Assembly (NCBI RefSeq): GCF_022095675.1
Contig: NZ_JAHYSG010000061.1
Coordinates: 10,201 to 74,200 of the forward strand
Direction: 5' to 3'
DNA from: Dactylosporangium sp. AC04546
Lineage (GTDB): Bacteria > Actinomycetota > Actinomycetes > Mycobacteriales > Micromonosporaceae
DNA length: 64,000 nt
Shown: positions 16,038 through 24,900 of the stretch, piece after piece
How the letters are laid out: each line of letters starts with the position of its first letter
Position numbering within the stretch: position 1 is the stretch's first letter
Position numbers and translations under genes: made by a program
Notes under the pieces: generated by a model
The model's database searches: none
What the model saw: only the letters and a program-made list of their open reading frames with translations
What the model was told of the DNA's origin: nothing

Positions 16038-16498
16038 CGGGCGCGCGCCGCGAACGCGTCGAGGGTGGCGGTCCAGGCGCCGGGCTCCTCGAACGTGCCG
16101 CGCATGGCGGCCGCGTCGGCGCCGAACGCGTCGAGGTGGCGGTGCTCCAGCCGGACGCGGGTCCGGCCGGGGCCCGCCTCGGTGAACGTCACCTCCACGG
16201 AGGTCACGAGGTCCTCGTGGTACTTCCAGTCGGCCCCGATCTGCCAGGTGAGCACAACCCGGCCGGGCGGCTCCCACGCGGCGACGAAACCGGTCGACGT
16301 CTCGGTGCCGTCCTCGTGCCGGGTGTACCACCGGCCGCCGCGGTGCGGCTCGATGACGATGCGCTCGATCGGCGCCGACCCGATGTGGTGCGCGCTCGGC
16401 CACCACGACGTCATGTCGGCGGTGAAGATCTCGAAGGCGCGCGCGGGGTCGGTGTCGACGACGACCTCGCGCCGGATGGACTCGACGGTCGGGATCAT
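16034..16498 (-). CDS. SRPBCC (AHSA1-like) protein
   Basis: This 154-aa START/Bet v1-fold protein opens with VESIRREVVVDTDPARAFEIF, followed by WWPSAHHIG, then a Gly-rich GGRWYTRHEDGTET strand and a terminal helix. Such proteins bind hydrophobic ligands in a central cavity. It is translationally coupled to the ArsR gene upstream (4-bp overlap) and the YciI gene downstream. This ArsR-SRPBCC-YciI set is a common actinobacterial operon whose effector is unknown. Confidence 0.9.
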   Translation of the reverse strand: MIPTVESIRREVVVDTDPARAFEIFTADMTSWWPSAHHIGSAPIERIVIEPHRGGRWYTRHEDGTETSTGFVAAWEPPGRVVLTWQIGADWKYHEDLVTSVEVTFTEAGPGRTRVRLEHRHLDAFGADAAAMRGTFEEPGAWTATLDAFAARAR

Positions 16499-16812
16499 GG
16501 CTGGCCGCCCTTCTCGTCACGGACTCGTTGCTCGAACGCGGCCATCGAACGGGCCCAGAAGCCGTCGAGGTGCGCCCGCAGCGCGGCGATGGCCTCGGGA
16601 TCGGCCTGGTAGAGCCGGCGGGTGCCGTGCTGCCGGTCGGTCACCAGGCCGGCCTCCTTGAGGACCTTGAGGTGCTGCGACACGGCCGGGCGGCTCACCG
16701 GCAGCACCTCGGCGAGCTCGCCGACGGCGAGTGGTCCGTCGGCGAGCCGGTCGAGGATGGCCTGCCGCGTCGGGTCCCCGAGCGCGGTCAGCATCGCGGT
16801 TACGTTCGTCAT
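16495..16812 (-). CDS. ArsR-family transcriptional repressor
   Basis: This 105-aa winged-helix protein has LTALGDPTRQAILDRLADGP and the recognition helix VSRPAVSQHLKVLKEAGLV, then the wing RQHGTRRLYQ. It lacks the metal-binding ELCVCDL motif of arsenic sensors, so it is the SRPBCC-linked subtype. It is the first gene of the three-gene operon. The start codon is two bases from a palindrome, which suggests a leaderless, self-repressed transcript. Confidence 0.9.
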   Translation of the reverse strand: MTNVTAMLTALGDPTRQAILDRLADGPLAVGELAEVLPVSRPAVSQHLKVLKEAGLVTDRQHGTRRLYQADPEAIAALRAHLDGFWARSMAAFEQRVRDEKGGQP

Positions 16813-16813
16813 G

Positions 16814-16836
16814 GCTTACCGTAAGCTACCACTTAC
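16814..16836. promoter_or_regulatory. Candidate ArsR operator
   Basis: The 13-bp dyad GCTTACCGTAAGC is followed by another CTTAC half-site, together reading as overlapping inverted GTAAG/CTTAC pairs. It begins 1 bp upstream of the ArsR start codon. Confidence 0.5.
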
Positions 16837-16856
16837 CAAGCACCGTGACCAGCCCG

Positions 16857-19199
16857 TCAGAGCTGGTAGATCGCCACCGACCCGCTGCGGAAGCGGAACT
16901 CGGCGTGGTCGGCCAGGCGCGGCGACAGGTCCGGGGCGCTCTCGTCGACCATGAGCCAGCGCACGTGGTACCGCGTCCGCAGCACCCCGATCGTCTCCGC
17001 CGACGGCAGCCTGAAGGCGACGTCGTTGTCGACCAGCTTCGACGGGTCCCAGTAGGGCACGTAGACCGCGTTCACCCCGGAGACGGCCGCGGCCTCGTGG
17101 GTCCTGGCGGTGAAGCCCCAGCCCTCGACGAGGAAGCGGCGCTCGGCGTGGGCGGCGAACCAGAAGTGCCGGTTGTCGCAGGCGCCGGGCGTGGCGTACG
17201 CGCCGCCGACGCAGTGCGCGTTCGTGGCGACCAGGTCGTCGGGCGCGGAGTGCTCGCGCAGCCAGTGGCCGGCCACCCGGGTGCCCGGGGTGACGAACGG
17301 GGTGGTCTGCACGACGCCGCGCCAGCCGCCACGCTGCGACTCGCGGGTCATGAGGTACAGGTGCTTCACCGACGTGACGAGGCAGGCGCCGGCGAGCAGG
17401 GCGACGACCAGCGTGCGCCACTCGGGCAGGCGGGTCCGCCGGACGAGCCACGCGACGGTCGCGAGGAGCAGGAGCGTCAGCAGGTACGGCCAGACCAGCG
17501 CCCAGGCGGTCAGGGCCACGCTGCCGGTGGCACCTTCCCGCGGCACCCACTGCGGGCCGAGGAGATGCACGACGCCGAGGATCAGGCCGCCGGCCGCGAC
17601 GGCGGCGAGGACCCGCAGGACCGTGGGCCGCGCCGGCAGCCCCTCCGGCGTGAGCAGGGCCAGGCCCACGGCGGCCGCGAGCGACAGGTACGGGCGGCCG
17701 GAGACCATGAACCAGCCCTCGGCGCCGCCCTCATGGCCGAACAGCAGCAGCGCGGCGACGCCGGACAGGCCGATGCCGAGCACCAGCAGGACCGGTGTCG
17801 GGTCGGCCACCCGCCCGCGGAACCGGCGCAGACCGGCGAGCCCGGGCCATACGCAGGCCCAGCAGAGCAGGGTGAGGGCCAGCACGACGAGCAGCCGCCA
17901 GAGCTGATGGTCGCCGTCCGGGCTGGCGAAGCCGGTGGTGTACGGGGCGCCGGAGATCTGCGCGAAATGCAGCGGGTCGACGGTCATGCCCTGGGAGGCG
18001 CCGCCGAACAGCACGAACTGCGCGAAGAGCATCGCGAGCAGGGTGACGCCGGCCGCCGCGAGGACGCCCGGGCGGACCCGGCGCCGGGCCGGCAGCTGGA
18101 CCGCGATCACCAGCAGCAGGCCGGCCAGCAGCATCGGCATGAAGGTGGCCTTGCCGCCGGTCACGGCGACGACGAGCAGCCCCACGAGGGCCCACCGGGC
18201 GGCGCCCGGGCGGCGCAGCGCCTCCAGCAGGGCGAGCACCAGGCCGGCGAAGAGCACCGCGCCGAACGTCTGAGTGGGGCTGGTCCACAGCTGGGCCCGC
18301 AGGGAGGAGCCGTCCTCGTAGGCGTTGGTGCCGAACGCGGAGAACCAGCCGGCGAGGGGCCAGTGGTACGGCAGGGGCGTGAGCACGAAGAACGTGATGA
18401 CGACGGCCGCGGCCGCCGCCCACCAGCGGCCGGTGAGCCGCCGGCCGAGAACGCCCACGAGCGCGGCCAGGCCGAACAGCATCGGCAGCGGGCCGAGGCG
18501 CACGAGCAGCACGTGCGGCTCGATCCCCGTCGCCCAGGACGTGGCGGCCAGCTCGGCGTAGACGAACCAGTGGTACAGCACGGGCTGGTCGGCCAGCCAC
18601 GGCGACGTCAGCGGCATGTGGTGCTTCGCCTCGCCGACCAGCGCCAGATGGAACGGCGAGTCGGCGTCGGGGCTGAGCATGCCGGGCTCGACGAGCGCGT
18701 GCGTGCGGAAGAAGCGCACGCAGCTCCAGTAGAAGAGCACCCCGGCGGTGCCGGAGACGACCGCCGACCACCACACGGGTGTGCGGTCCTCGTCGCGGTC
18801 GCTGGGCCGCCAGTACCGCCGCAGCCGCGGTACCGCCAGGAACACGCCGATCGTCCCGGCCGCCCAGGCGGGGGTGAGCAGCGGCAGCCCGGCGGCCCGG
18901 GCGGCGATGTAGACCAGCACCTCGCAGCCGTAGCCGACGGCCAGGCCGGCGGCGGCGTCCTCGACCAGCCAGCCGGAGCGGCCGCGCGCGGCCCGCCAGA
19001 GCAGCGTGCCCGGCACGACGATGCCGAGCCCGACGTACGCCGCGAAGCTCGCGGTGTCGGCGGCGGAGACCCCGTAGTACCGCAGCCCGGCCGCGACCGC
19101 GAGCGCGACGACGACGGCCGGCACCCACGCGAACGACCGCCGCCCGGAGGTCCCTCTGTCCGAAATAGCCGATTGGGACTGAACGACCGTAGATGCCAT
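16857..19199 (-). CDS. Large polytopic membrane protein, GT-C glycosyltransferase-like
   Basis: The protein is 780 aa with at least twelve hydrophobic segments over the first ~590 residues and a soluble C-terminal domain of ~190 residues. Early loops contain DADSPFHLALVGEAKHHMPL and VLYHWFVYAELAA. Acidic residues in the first loops and a C-terminal extracytoplasmic domain are typical of GT39/GT-C-type lipid-linked sugar transferases. The end has ESQRGGWRGVVQTTPFVTPG and GGAYATPGACDN. ATG 19199 is chosen because the longer frame to 19316 adds a charged, non-gene-like stretch. No neighbour gives a pathway clue. It overlaps nothing and faces a divergent gene 192 bp away. Confidence 0.7.
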   Translation of the reverse strand: MASTVVQSQSAISDRGTSGRRSFAWVPAVVVALAVAAGLRYYGVSAADTASFAAYVGLGIVVPGTLLWRAARGRSGWLVEDAAAGLAVGYGCEVLVYIAARAAGLPLLTPAWAAGTIGVFLAVPRLRRYWRPSDRDEDRTPVWWSAVVSGTAGVLFYWSCVRFFRTHALVEPGMLSPDADSPFHLALVGEAKHHMPLTSPWLADQPVLYHWFVYAELAATSWATGIEPHVLLVRLGPLPMLFGLAALVGVLGRRLTGRWWAAAAAVVITFFVLTPLPYHWPLAGWFSAFGTNAYEDGSSLRAQLWTSPTQTFGAVLFAGLVLALLEALRRPGAARWALVGLLVVAVTGGKATFMPMLLAGLLLVIAVQLPARRRVRPGVLAAAGVTLLAMLFAQFVLFGGASQGMTVDPLHFAQISGAPYTTGFASPDGDHQLWRLLVVLALTLLCWACVWPGLAGLRRFRGRVADPTPVLLVLGIGLSGVAALLLFGHEGGAEGWFMVSGRPYLSLAAAVGLALLTPEGLPARPTVLRVLAAVAAGGLILGVVHLLGPQWVPREGATGSVALTAWALVWPYLLTLLLLATVAWLVRRTRLPEWRTLVVALLAGACLVTSVKHLYLMTRESQRGGWRGVVQTTPFVTPGTRVAGHWLREHSAPDDLVATNAHCVGGAYATPGACDNRHFWFAAHAERRFLVEGWGFTARTHEAAAVSGVNAVYVPYWDPSKLVDNDVAFRLPSAETIGVLRTRYHVRWLMVDESAPDLSPRLADHAEFRFRSGSVAIYQL

Positions 19200-19391
19200 A
19201 CAATCCGCCGTTTCATGTGGTGATGGGGGCAACCTATGCAACGCCGGAGCGACACGTGCGCCCGCGCCGTTTCTCCACCCCGAACGAGACCCCGAACGAG
19301 TGAGACGGACGGTCACGTCGACCCGGCCGATCGGGCGGACTTGTGATCATCACATGGCGCTGCGTGACGGCGACCCGGCACGATCGGGCGC

Positions 19392-20756
19392 GTGAGCACC
19401 GATCCGTGGCCCGCGGCGAGCCCGGCCGAGCGCATCGGGCGGTCGCGGGCGCTCATGCGCGCGTGCGCCGGCGCCGTCGCCGCGTGGTTCGCCGAGCGGG
19501 CCGGGCAGCGGGAGTTCGCGGTCTTCGAGGCGCACTTCGCCGTCCTGCGCACGGTGCTCGACGAACTGCTGAGCGCCGTCGAGGGCCGGCTCGACGGGCT
19601 CGGGCCGGCGGGCGTCCCCGTCGACGTCCACGCGGCCTGCCGGGACCTCGACGCCCGCGTCGAGATCGTCCGCCGGCTCTTCGGGTGGTACCGCGAGAAG
19701 TACGACCAACGGGCCGACCCGGTCCTGGGCCCGACGATCCGGGCGGCCGACGCGATCGTGCGCAGCTGCTGGACGGCGCCGTTCATGATCGCCGAGGTGC
19801 CCCGGCCGGCCGGCCCGCTCACCTGGCTCGACCACCGCTACGACGCCGCGGCCCGGCTGCGCACCGCCGTCCCCGGCGAGCTGCGCGCGCTCGCCGAGGA
19901 GCTGCCGATCCCGGTCGTGGTGCTGCCGGCGGTCAGCGTCGTCGAGCCGTGGTGGCTGGCGCTGGCGGCCCACGAGACGGGGCACCACGTGCTGCACGAG
20001 CTCGACCCGGGGCTGCCCGCGGCGGCCCGGTCCGCGGTCGCGTTCGGGACCGCGGCGTTCGAGACCGCGGGCGCCTGGCCGGACTGGGCCGAGGAGTCGT
20101 TCTGCGACGCGTTCGCGGTGCTGTGCGTCGGACCGGCGGCGGTGCGGGCCGTCGCCGAGCTGGAGTACGGGCCGCCCGCCGACCTGGTCCGGTTCCCCGG
20201 CGACGCCGACCGGTACCCGCCGCCGGCCGTGCGGCTCGCCCTGCACGGGGAGCTGGCCCGGGCCGTGGGCCTGGACCCGCCCGGGCCCGGCGCCGCCGAG
20301 GTCGCGGCCTGGCTCGACACGCTGCCGCCGGGTGCCGTGGCACCCCTCGCCGTCGACGAGGTCCGGGCCCACCTGGACCTGGTGCCGGCGGTCGCGGCCG
20401 CGCTGCTCGGACTGCGGGTCAACGGCTGCGACCTGCCGGAGCTGTGCGGCTTCCGGCCGGAGCGGTTCGCGCCCGGCGGCGAGGTCGACGAGTGGCTGGC
20501 CCAGCTGCCCCGCACCGACCCCGTCGTGCTGTCCCGGCAGTCGCAGACCGCCGCCCGCAGCGCGATCGCCGCCGCGGCGGCGCGGCCGCTCGATCCCGGC
20601 GCCGCGCGGAACCTGCTGACCCTGCTCGACGGCAGCGGGCCGCCCGGCACGCTCGCCGGCCCGGTCCGCCGGGACGTCGACCCACGCCCGGTCGTCGACC
20701 GGCTGTTCGGTCTCGACCTGACACTCGACCTGACAGGAGAAGCGCATGGCGCCTGA
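19392..20756 (+). CDS. HETGH zincin-type putative metallopeptidase
   Basis: This 454-aa soluble protein has a zinc-peptidase helix AAHETGHHVLHEL, with HETGH at residues 194-198, and a second helix WAEESFCDAFAV at about 232-243. E235 is the likely third zinc ligand and D239 a stabilising residue, the gluzincin arrangement. No signal peptide is present, so it would act in the cytoplasm. The remaining helical regions are unfamiliar. Its last 11 bp overlap the start of the 344-aa gene, so the pair is co-translated. That partner is paralogous to the tail of the large NTPase encoded opposite, which ties the peptidase to the CHAT/NTPase operon. The family is not recognised beyond the active site. 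Confidence 0.7.
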   Translation: MSTDPWPAASPAERIGRSRALMRACAGAVAAWFAERAGQREFAVFEAHFAVLRTVLDELLSAVEGRLDGLGPAGVPVDVHAACRDLDARVEIVRRLFGWYREKYDQRADPVLGPTIRAADAIVRSCWTAPFMIAEVPRPAGPLTWLDHRYDAAARLRTAVPGELRALAEELPIPVVVLPAVSVVEPWWLALAAHETGHHVLHELDPGLPAAARSAVAFGTAAFETAGAWPDWAEESFCDAFAVLCVGPAAVRAVAELEYGPPADLVRFPGDADRYPPPAVRLALHGELARAVGLDPPGPGAAEVAAWLDTLPPGAVAPLAVDEVRAHLDLVPAVAAALLGLRVNGCDLPELCGFRPERFAPGGEVDEWLAQLPRTDPVVLSRQSQTAARSAIAAAAARPLDPGAARNLLTLLDGSGPPGTLAGPVRRDVDPRPVVDRLFGLDLTLDLTGEAHGA

Positions 20757-21780
20757 GTTCGCCCGCCGGATGTGGTCCATGGTCCGCGACTGGTTCGCGA
20801 AGGAGGCGAGCCACGTCACCGTGGCCTTCCTGCCCGACGAGGGCGCCGCGCCGGTCGCGCCCGGCCAGGGGTACCTGCGGCTGTGGGTGTCGGAGGGGTT
20901 CCTGGCCCAGGAGCGCAGCTGGGGCAACGAGCACTTCCCGGTCCTGCACGGCGGTGCGGCGCTGCGCTTCCTCGGCGGCGAGGCCACGTTCACCACGTTC
21001 GAGCGGCCGCCGGACGCGTGGAAGGTCCCGGGCGCGCAGCTCGACTTTCCCATCACGCCGCTGCTGCCGTTCGGCGGCGGGACGGTCGAGGTCGAGGCCG
21101 CGCTGTACCAGGCGACCGTCGGCGGTCCGATCAGCACCGCCGTCGACCTGCTCGGCGGGGTCGCCAAGCTCATCGGCCCGCCCCTCGCGACCGCGGCGAC
21201 GATCGCCGACAAGGTCTCCGACGGGCTGGCGGCCGTGCTCAAGGCGACCGGCGACCAGCCGGTCCTCGGCCTGCACTACGCGATGGTGTCCGACGGCGGG
21301 ACCGGCACGCCGGTCCGCTCCGGCCACGTCGCCGTCATCGACCACCGCGGCGACCAGCTGGCGGGCCCGCCGGTGATCGCCGGCGGCCGGCTGCGCCTGG
21401 CCACGCCGGGCGGCGAGGTCCAGCCGACCGGCGTCGACTACCTCGTCGTCCGCGTCGAGTGCCGCACCGAGCGCGACGACTGGCGCTTCCCGGAGCTCGA
21501 CGAGCTGGTCCGCCAGGCCGGCGCCGCGATCGCCCGCGGCAAGAAGGACGTCTTCGCCGACCTGCGCGGCGAGATCCTGGCCACGGTCTACACCTCGGCG
21601 GACCTGGTGCCCGCCGACCGGCTCCGGGTCGCCGTGCTGCTCAAGGACGAGCTGGACAGGATGGCCGAGCTCGGCGTCGTCGCCGCCGGGGAGTTCTCCC
21701 TCGCCGGCGCGGCCGGCCGCCTCCCGTCCCGCGACGACGAGCGCCTGCGCGGCCTCACCCTCGCGAAGCTGCTCGCCTAG
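20746..21780 (+). CDS. Stand-alone copy of the NTPase C-terminal module
   Basis: This 344-aa protein has no assigned family. It is clearly paralogous to the last ~300 residues of the opposing 1,820-aa NTPase. Shared blocks in the same order are a VxFLPD start, YLRLW versus YVRLW, PLLPFGGGTVEVEAAL versus PLLPYGGGAVEIEAAL, PVRSGH, ECRTERDDWRFPELDEL versus ECRAERDDWLFPELDDL, and DLVPADRLRVA versus DLVPVDRRRVA. It starts at ATG 20746, with AGGAGA five bases upstream, and overlaps the zincin gene. The stop TAG is part of the CTAG target duplication of the adjoining MITE-like element. It may act as substrate, adaptor or decoy for the NTPase system. Confidence 0.75.
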   Translation: MAPEFARRMWSMVRDWFAKEASHVTVAFLPDEGAAPVAPGQGYLRLWVSEGFLAQERSWGNEHFPVLHGGAALRFLGGEATFTTFERPPDAWKVPGAQLDFPITPLLPFGGGTVEVEAALYQATVGGPISTAVDLLGGVAKLIGPPLATAATIADKVSDGLAAVLKATGDQPVLGLHYAMVSDGGTGTPVRSGHVAVIDHRGDQLAGPPVIAGGRLRLATPGGEVQPTGVDYLVVRVECRTERDDWRFPELDELVRQAGAAIARGKKDVFADLRGEILATVYTSADLVPADRLRVAVLLKDELDRMAELGVVAAGEFSLAGAAGRLPSRDDERLRGLTLAKLLA

Positions 21781-21992
21781 GCCCTGTCCTGCCGATCATG
21801 TCGAGCCGAGACGGAGTCCAGATTTCGTCTGGCGTCGCCCCGCGGAAGTCCGGCTACCGGTGTTGTAACCGGGCTTTCGCGGGGCGGCGTCAGCGCCATG
21901 GGCGGGCCGGCCGGGCGCAGCTGCGCCGGGCCGGCCTTGGCGAGGAATCTGGGCCCGTCGCAGGCCGGCATGATCGGCAGGACAGGGCCTAG
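21777..21992. mobile_element. MITE-like element with 20-bp perfect TIRs and CTAG duplication
   Basis: A 208-bp element (21781-21988) has perfect 20-bp terminal inverted repeats, GCCCTGTCCTGCCGATCATG at 21781-21800 and its complement at 21969-21988, flanked by direct CTAG repeats at 21777-21780 and 21989-21992. A 4-bp YTAR duplication fits the IS5 group of the IS5 family. It encodes no transposase. The inside is strongly folded: CGCCCCGCGGAAGTCCGG can pair with CCGGGCTTTCGCGGGGCG, and a near-perfect 32-bp palindrome centres on GCAGCTGC. Each CTAG supplies the stop codon of the flanking gene, one on each strand. The folded core may now terminate both transcripts. Confidence 0.85.
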
Positions 21993-24900
21993 CCCTCGAT
22001 GAGCCGCTCGAAGGTGTTGCGCGGCAGGCGGTCGTCGGTGCGCTCGGGCAGCTCACCGGACAGCTCCAGCCCGTCGCGCAGCGCCTCGAGCCGGTCGCGG
22101 ACGAGCGTCGCGACCCGGCGCCGGTCCACCGGCACCAGGTCCGGCGACCCGTACGCCGTCGCGATGGCCTCGGCCCGCAGCCGCTGGAAGTCCTCGTGCC
22201 GGCCCTGCAGGTACGCCTCGGTGGCCCGCCGGGTGAGATCGTCGAGCTCCGGGAACAGCCAGTCGTCCCGCTCGGCCCGGCACTCCAGCCGCAGCACGAG
22301 GTGTTCGAGGTCGCCGGCCGGCCGCGTGCCCACGTGCAGCGTACCGTCCACAATGGACGGCAGCCCCGGCAGCGACCCGCGGGCCACGACGAGGTGGCCC
22401 GACCGCACGGGCATGCCGCCCGCCAGGGCGTACCGCACGGCCAGCATGGGGTCCTCGTCCGCCGCGTCGAGGACGGCACCGAAGCCGGCGGCGATCCGCC
22501 CGGCGACCGTGGCCGCGACCGTGAGCGGCGGCGCGACCAGACCGGCGACCTCGGCCAGCGCCGTGCAGGCCGCGTCGACCGGGCCGCCCGGCGGCCCCGC
22601 GAACAGCGCGGCCTCGATCTCCACCGCGCCGCCGCCGTACGGCAGCAGCGGCGTGAGCGGCATCCCCAGCCGGTCGCCGGGCCGGCCGACGGCCGCGAAC
22701 ATCGTCCGGTCCCCGGCGAAGCCCAGCGCGACACCGCCGTACGCCACGTGCCGGCCGCGGCCCGAGCGCAGGCTCCCGCCGGCCAGCCACAGGCGGACGT
22801 AGCCGAGCTCGGGGCGGACCGGTTCGGACCCGGGGTCGGGCAGGAACACGACGTCGAGCCGCTCGGACTCCCGGTCGCACCACCGCCGGACCCGCGCCGA
22901 CGCCCCGCCGCCCGCAGTCGTTGCCCGCGGCACCGCGACCGGCGGACTGAGGGGCCGGCCGGCGAGCATGAGCACCACGTCGTCGGCCGCCCGCCCGGGC
23001 CGGCCGGCCAGCCGGCGCAGCTCGCGCACCAGCGGCAGCAGCTCGGCCGGTCCCCGCGGGCTGGTCAGCGACTCCTCGGCCGCACGGTCGACCAGCCGGA
23101 CCGCCTCGGCGGCGGCGTCGTCGGGCAGCGGCGGGACGACGAGCACCGCGGCCGCCCCGCCCGCGAGCAGCTCCCGCGCGAGCTCGAACGTCGGCACCCG
23201 CAGCTCGCCGAGCGGCTCGGCCGCGCGGTCCGCCGGCTCCGCCTGGAGGACCACCAGCGCGGTGTCGCGCACGTCGAGGTCGTCGACGCCGACGAAGTAC
23301 TCCCCCTCGGTGAGCCCGCGGCTGGTGTAGCCGCTGTCGTGCCCGTCCCCGGCGCGGATCCGCATCCGGGCGCCGCCCTTGGTCAGCGCTGGCTCGCCGA
23401 CGAGGTGCAGCACGGTCCGCGCGCGGCCCGGGCCGGTGGGCTGCCGCGGGTCGAGCGGCCCCTGTCGCTCGACGCGCAGCGGCCGGCCGGCGGCCGGCCA
23501 GTCGACGACCAGGTCGGCGGCCTGGTCGGCGGCCTGGATCCGCACCGCGACGGTCCCGGGCCCACCTTCCGCGTAGGCGAAGTGCTCCCACTCGAAGTGC
23601 TCCGCGACATCGGGCAGGAGCACCACCATGACCGACGGTCCGGGCGGGGTCGCCCGTGCGTCGGCGAGCAGGACCAGCCGCTCCCGACCGGCGGTGAGCC
23701 GGGCGACCCGCCGGCCGTCGCCGGCCAGCACCGGGACCCCGTCGGCCACCGTGCGCTCCCCCGTGCGCGGGCCGGCGTCGAGCGGGGGCCCGTCGTCCTC
23801 GGGCCGCAGGGGGCTGAGGTCGAGCTCGGGGATGTCGCCGGGCGGCGGGGTGCCGAACGCCGCCTTGTTGCGGGCGTCCAGCAGCTCGTGCCATCGCCGG
23901 TTGAGCGCGTCGGGCGGAAAATCGATGTGCAGGTTCTCCTGCGGCGGCGGCCCGCCGGCCCGGATCTCGGCCAGCTCGCGCAGCAGCCGGGCCCGGTCGG
24001 CGCCGAGCCGGTCGCCGGCGGCCCGGTACCGCGTCTCGGCCCGCCGCAGCAGCTCGGCGCCGAGGTCGGCGTCGCGCAGGGCCAGCAGCTCCCCCTCGGC
24101 GAGCAGCGCTTGCGCGTACCACCGCGGCGGCAGCGCGGCGAGTGCGTCCGCGGGGAAGATCCGGGGGCGTACCAGCTCGACGCGGACCACGGCCAGCAGC
24201 GCCGTGCCCGTCCGGTCGGCGGTGAGCACGGCCGGGATCTCCCCCCGGCGCAGCGCGTCGATCCACGCCGGCAGCGGGCCGTCGACCTCCGGCGCGGTGC
24301 TCTCGTCGTCGACCGGCATGGCCCGGTCCGCGAACTGGGCCGCGTCGTGGGCCGGGCCGTCCTGCGACCGGGACGCCGGCAGGCCCGTCAGCCGCCCGCC
24401 GAGCTGCCAGTGGACGTGGGCGGTGCCCGCCTCGGCCGGGTCGCGGGGCCTCTCACCGGTGGCGAGGAACAGCGCGGGCCAGGCCGCGGCGCGAACCTGC
24501 GGGTCCGGGTCCTTCGCCAGCCGGTGCAGGGAGGTGCTCGGCCGGGTCGTGCGGGCCAGGCGGCACACGGCGGCGAGGGTGACGTCGCAGGCCTGGACGG
24601 TGTCCGGCTCCTGGCCGCGGGCGATCGCCTCCTCGCGCCAGCGCTGCACGAGCTCGGTGGCGAGGGTCCAGCGGCCGGTGACGAGGAGCAGGCGGACGTG
24701 GGCGACGAAGTACGGCGGGGTCTGCGCGTGCCAGACCGATGTGGGCCGCAGGCCGGCGACGCGCTCCGGTGGGAACCGCACCTCGCGGTCGGGCCGCTCC
24801 GGCAGCGTCCAGTCCAGCTCGTAGTCGAGCTGTGCGGCGGCGAGGCGCTCCGCGTCGAGGTCGGCGACGTCCGGCACGCCCGCGAGCCGGACCTCGTCCG

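Noticed and set aside
16731..19223. An 830-codon plus-strand frame
   Set aside because: It is antisense to the polytopic membrane protein and has no hydrophobic or domain pattern.
20746..21780. The 344-aa protein as a toxin or peptidase
   Set aside because: No catalytic motif is visible; only paralogy to the NTPase tail can be supported.
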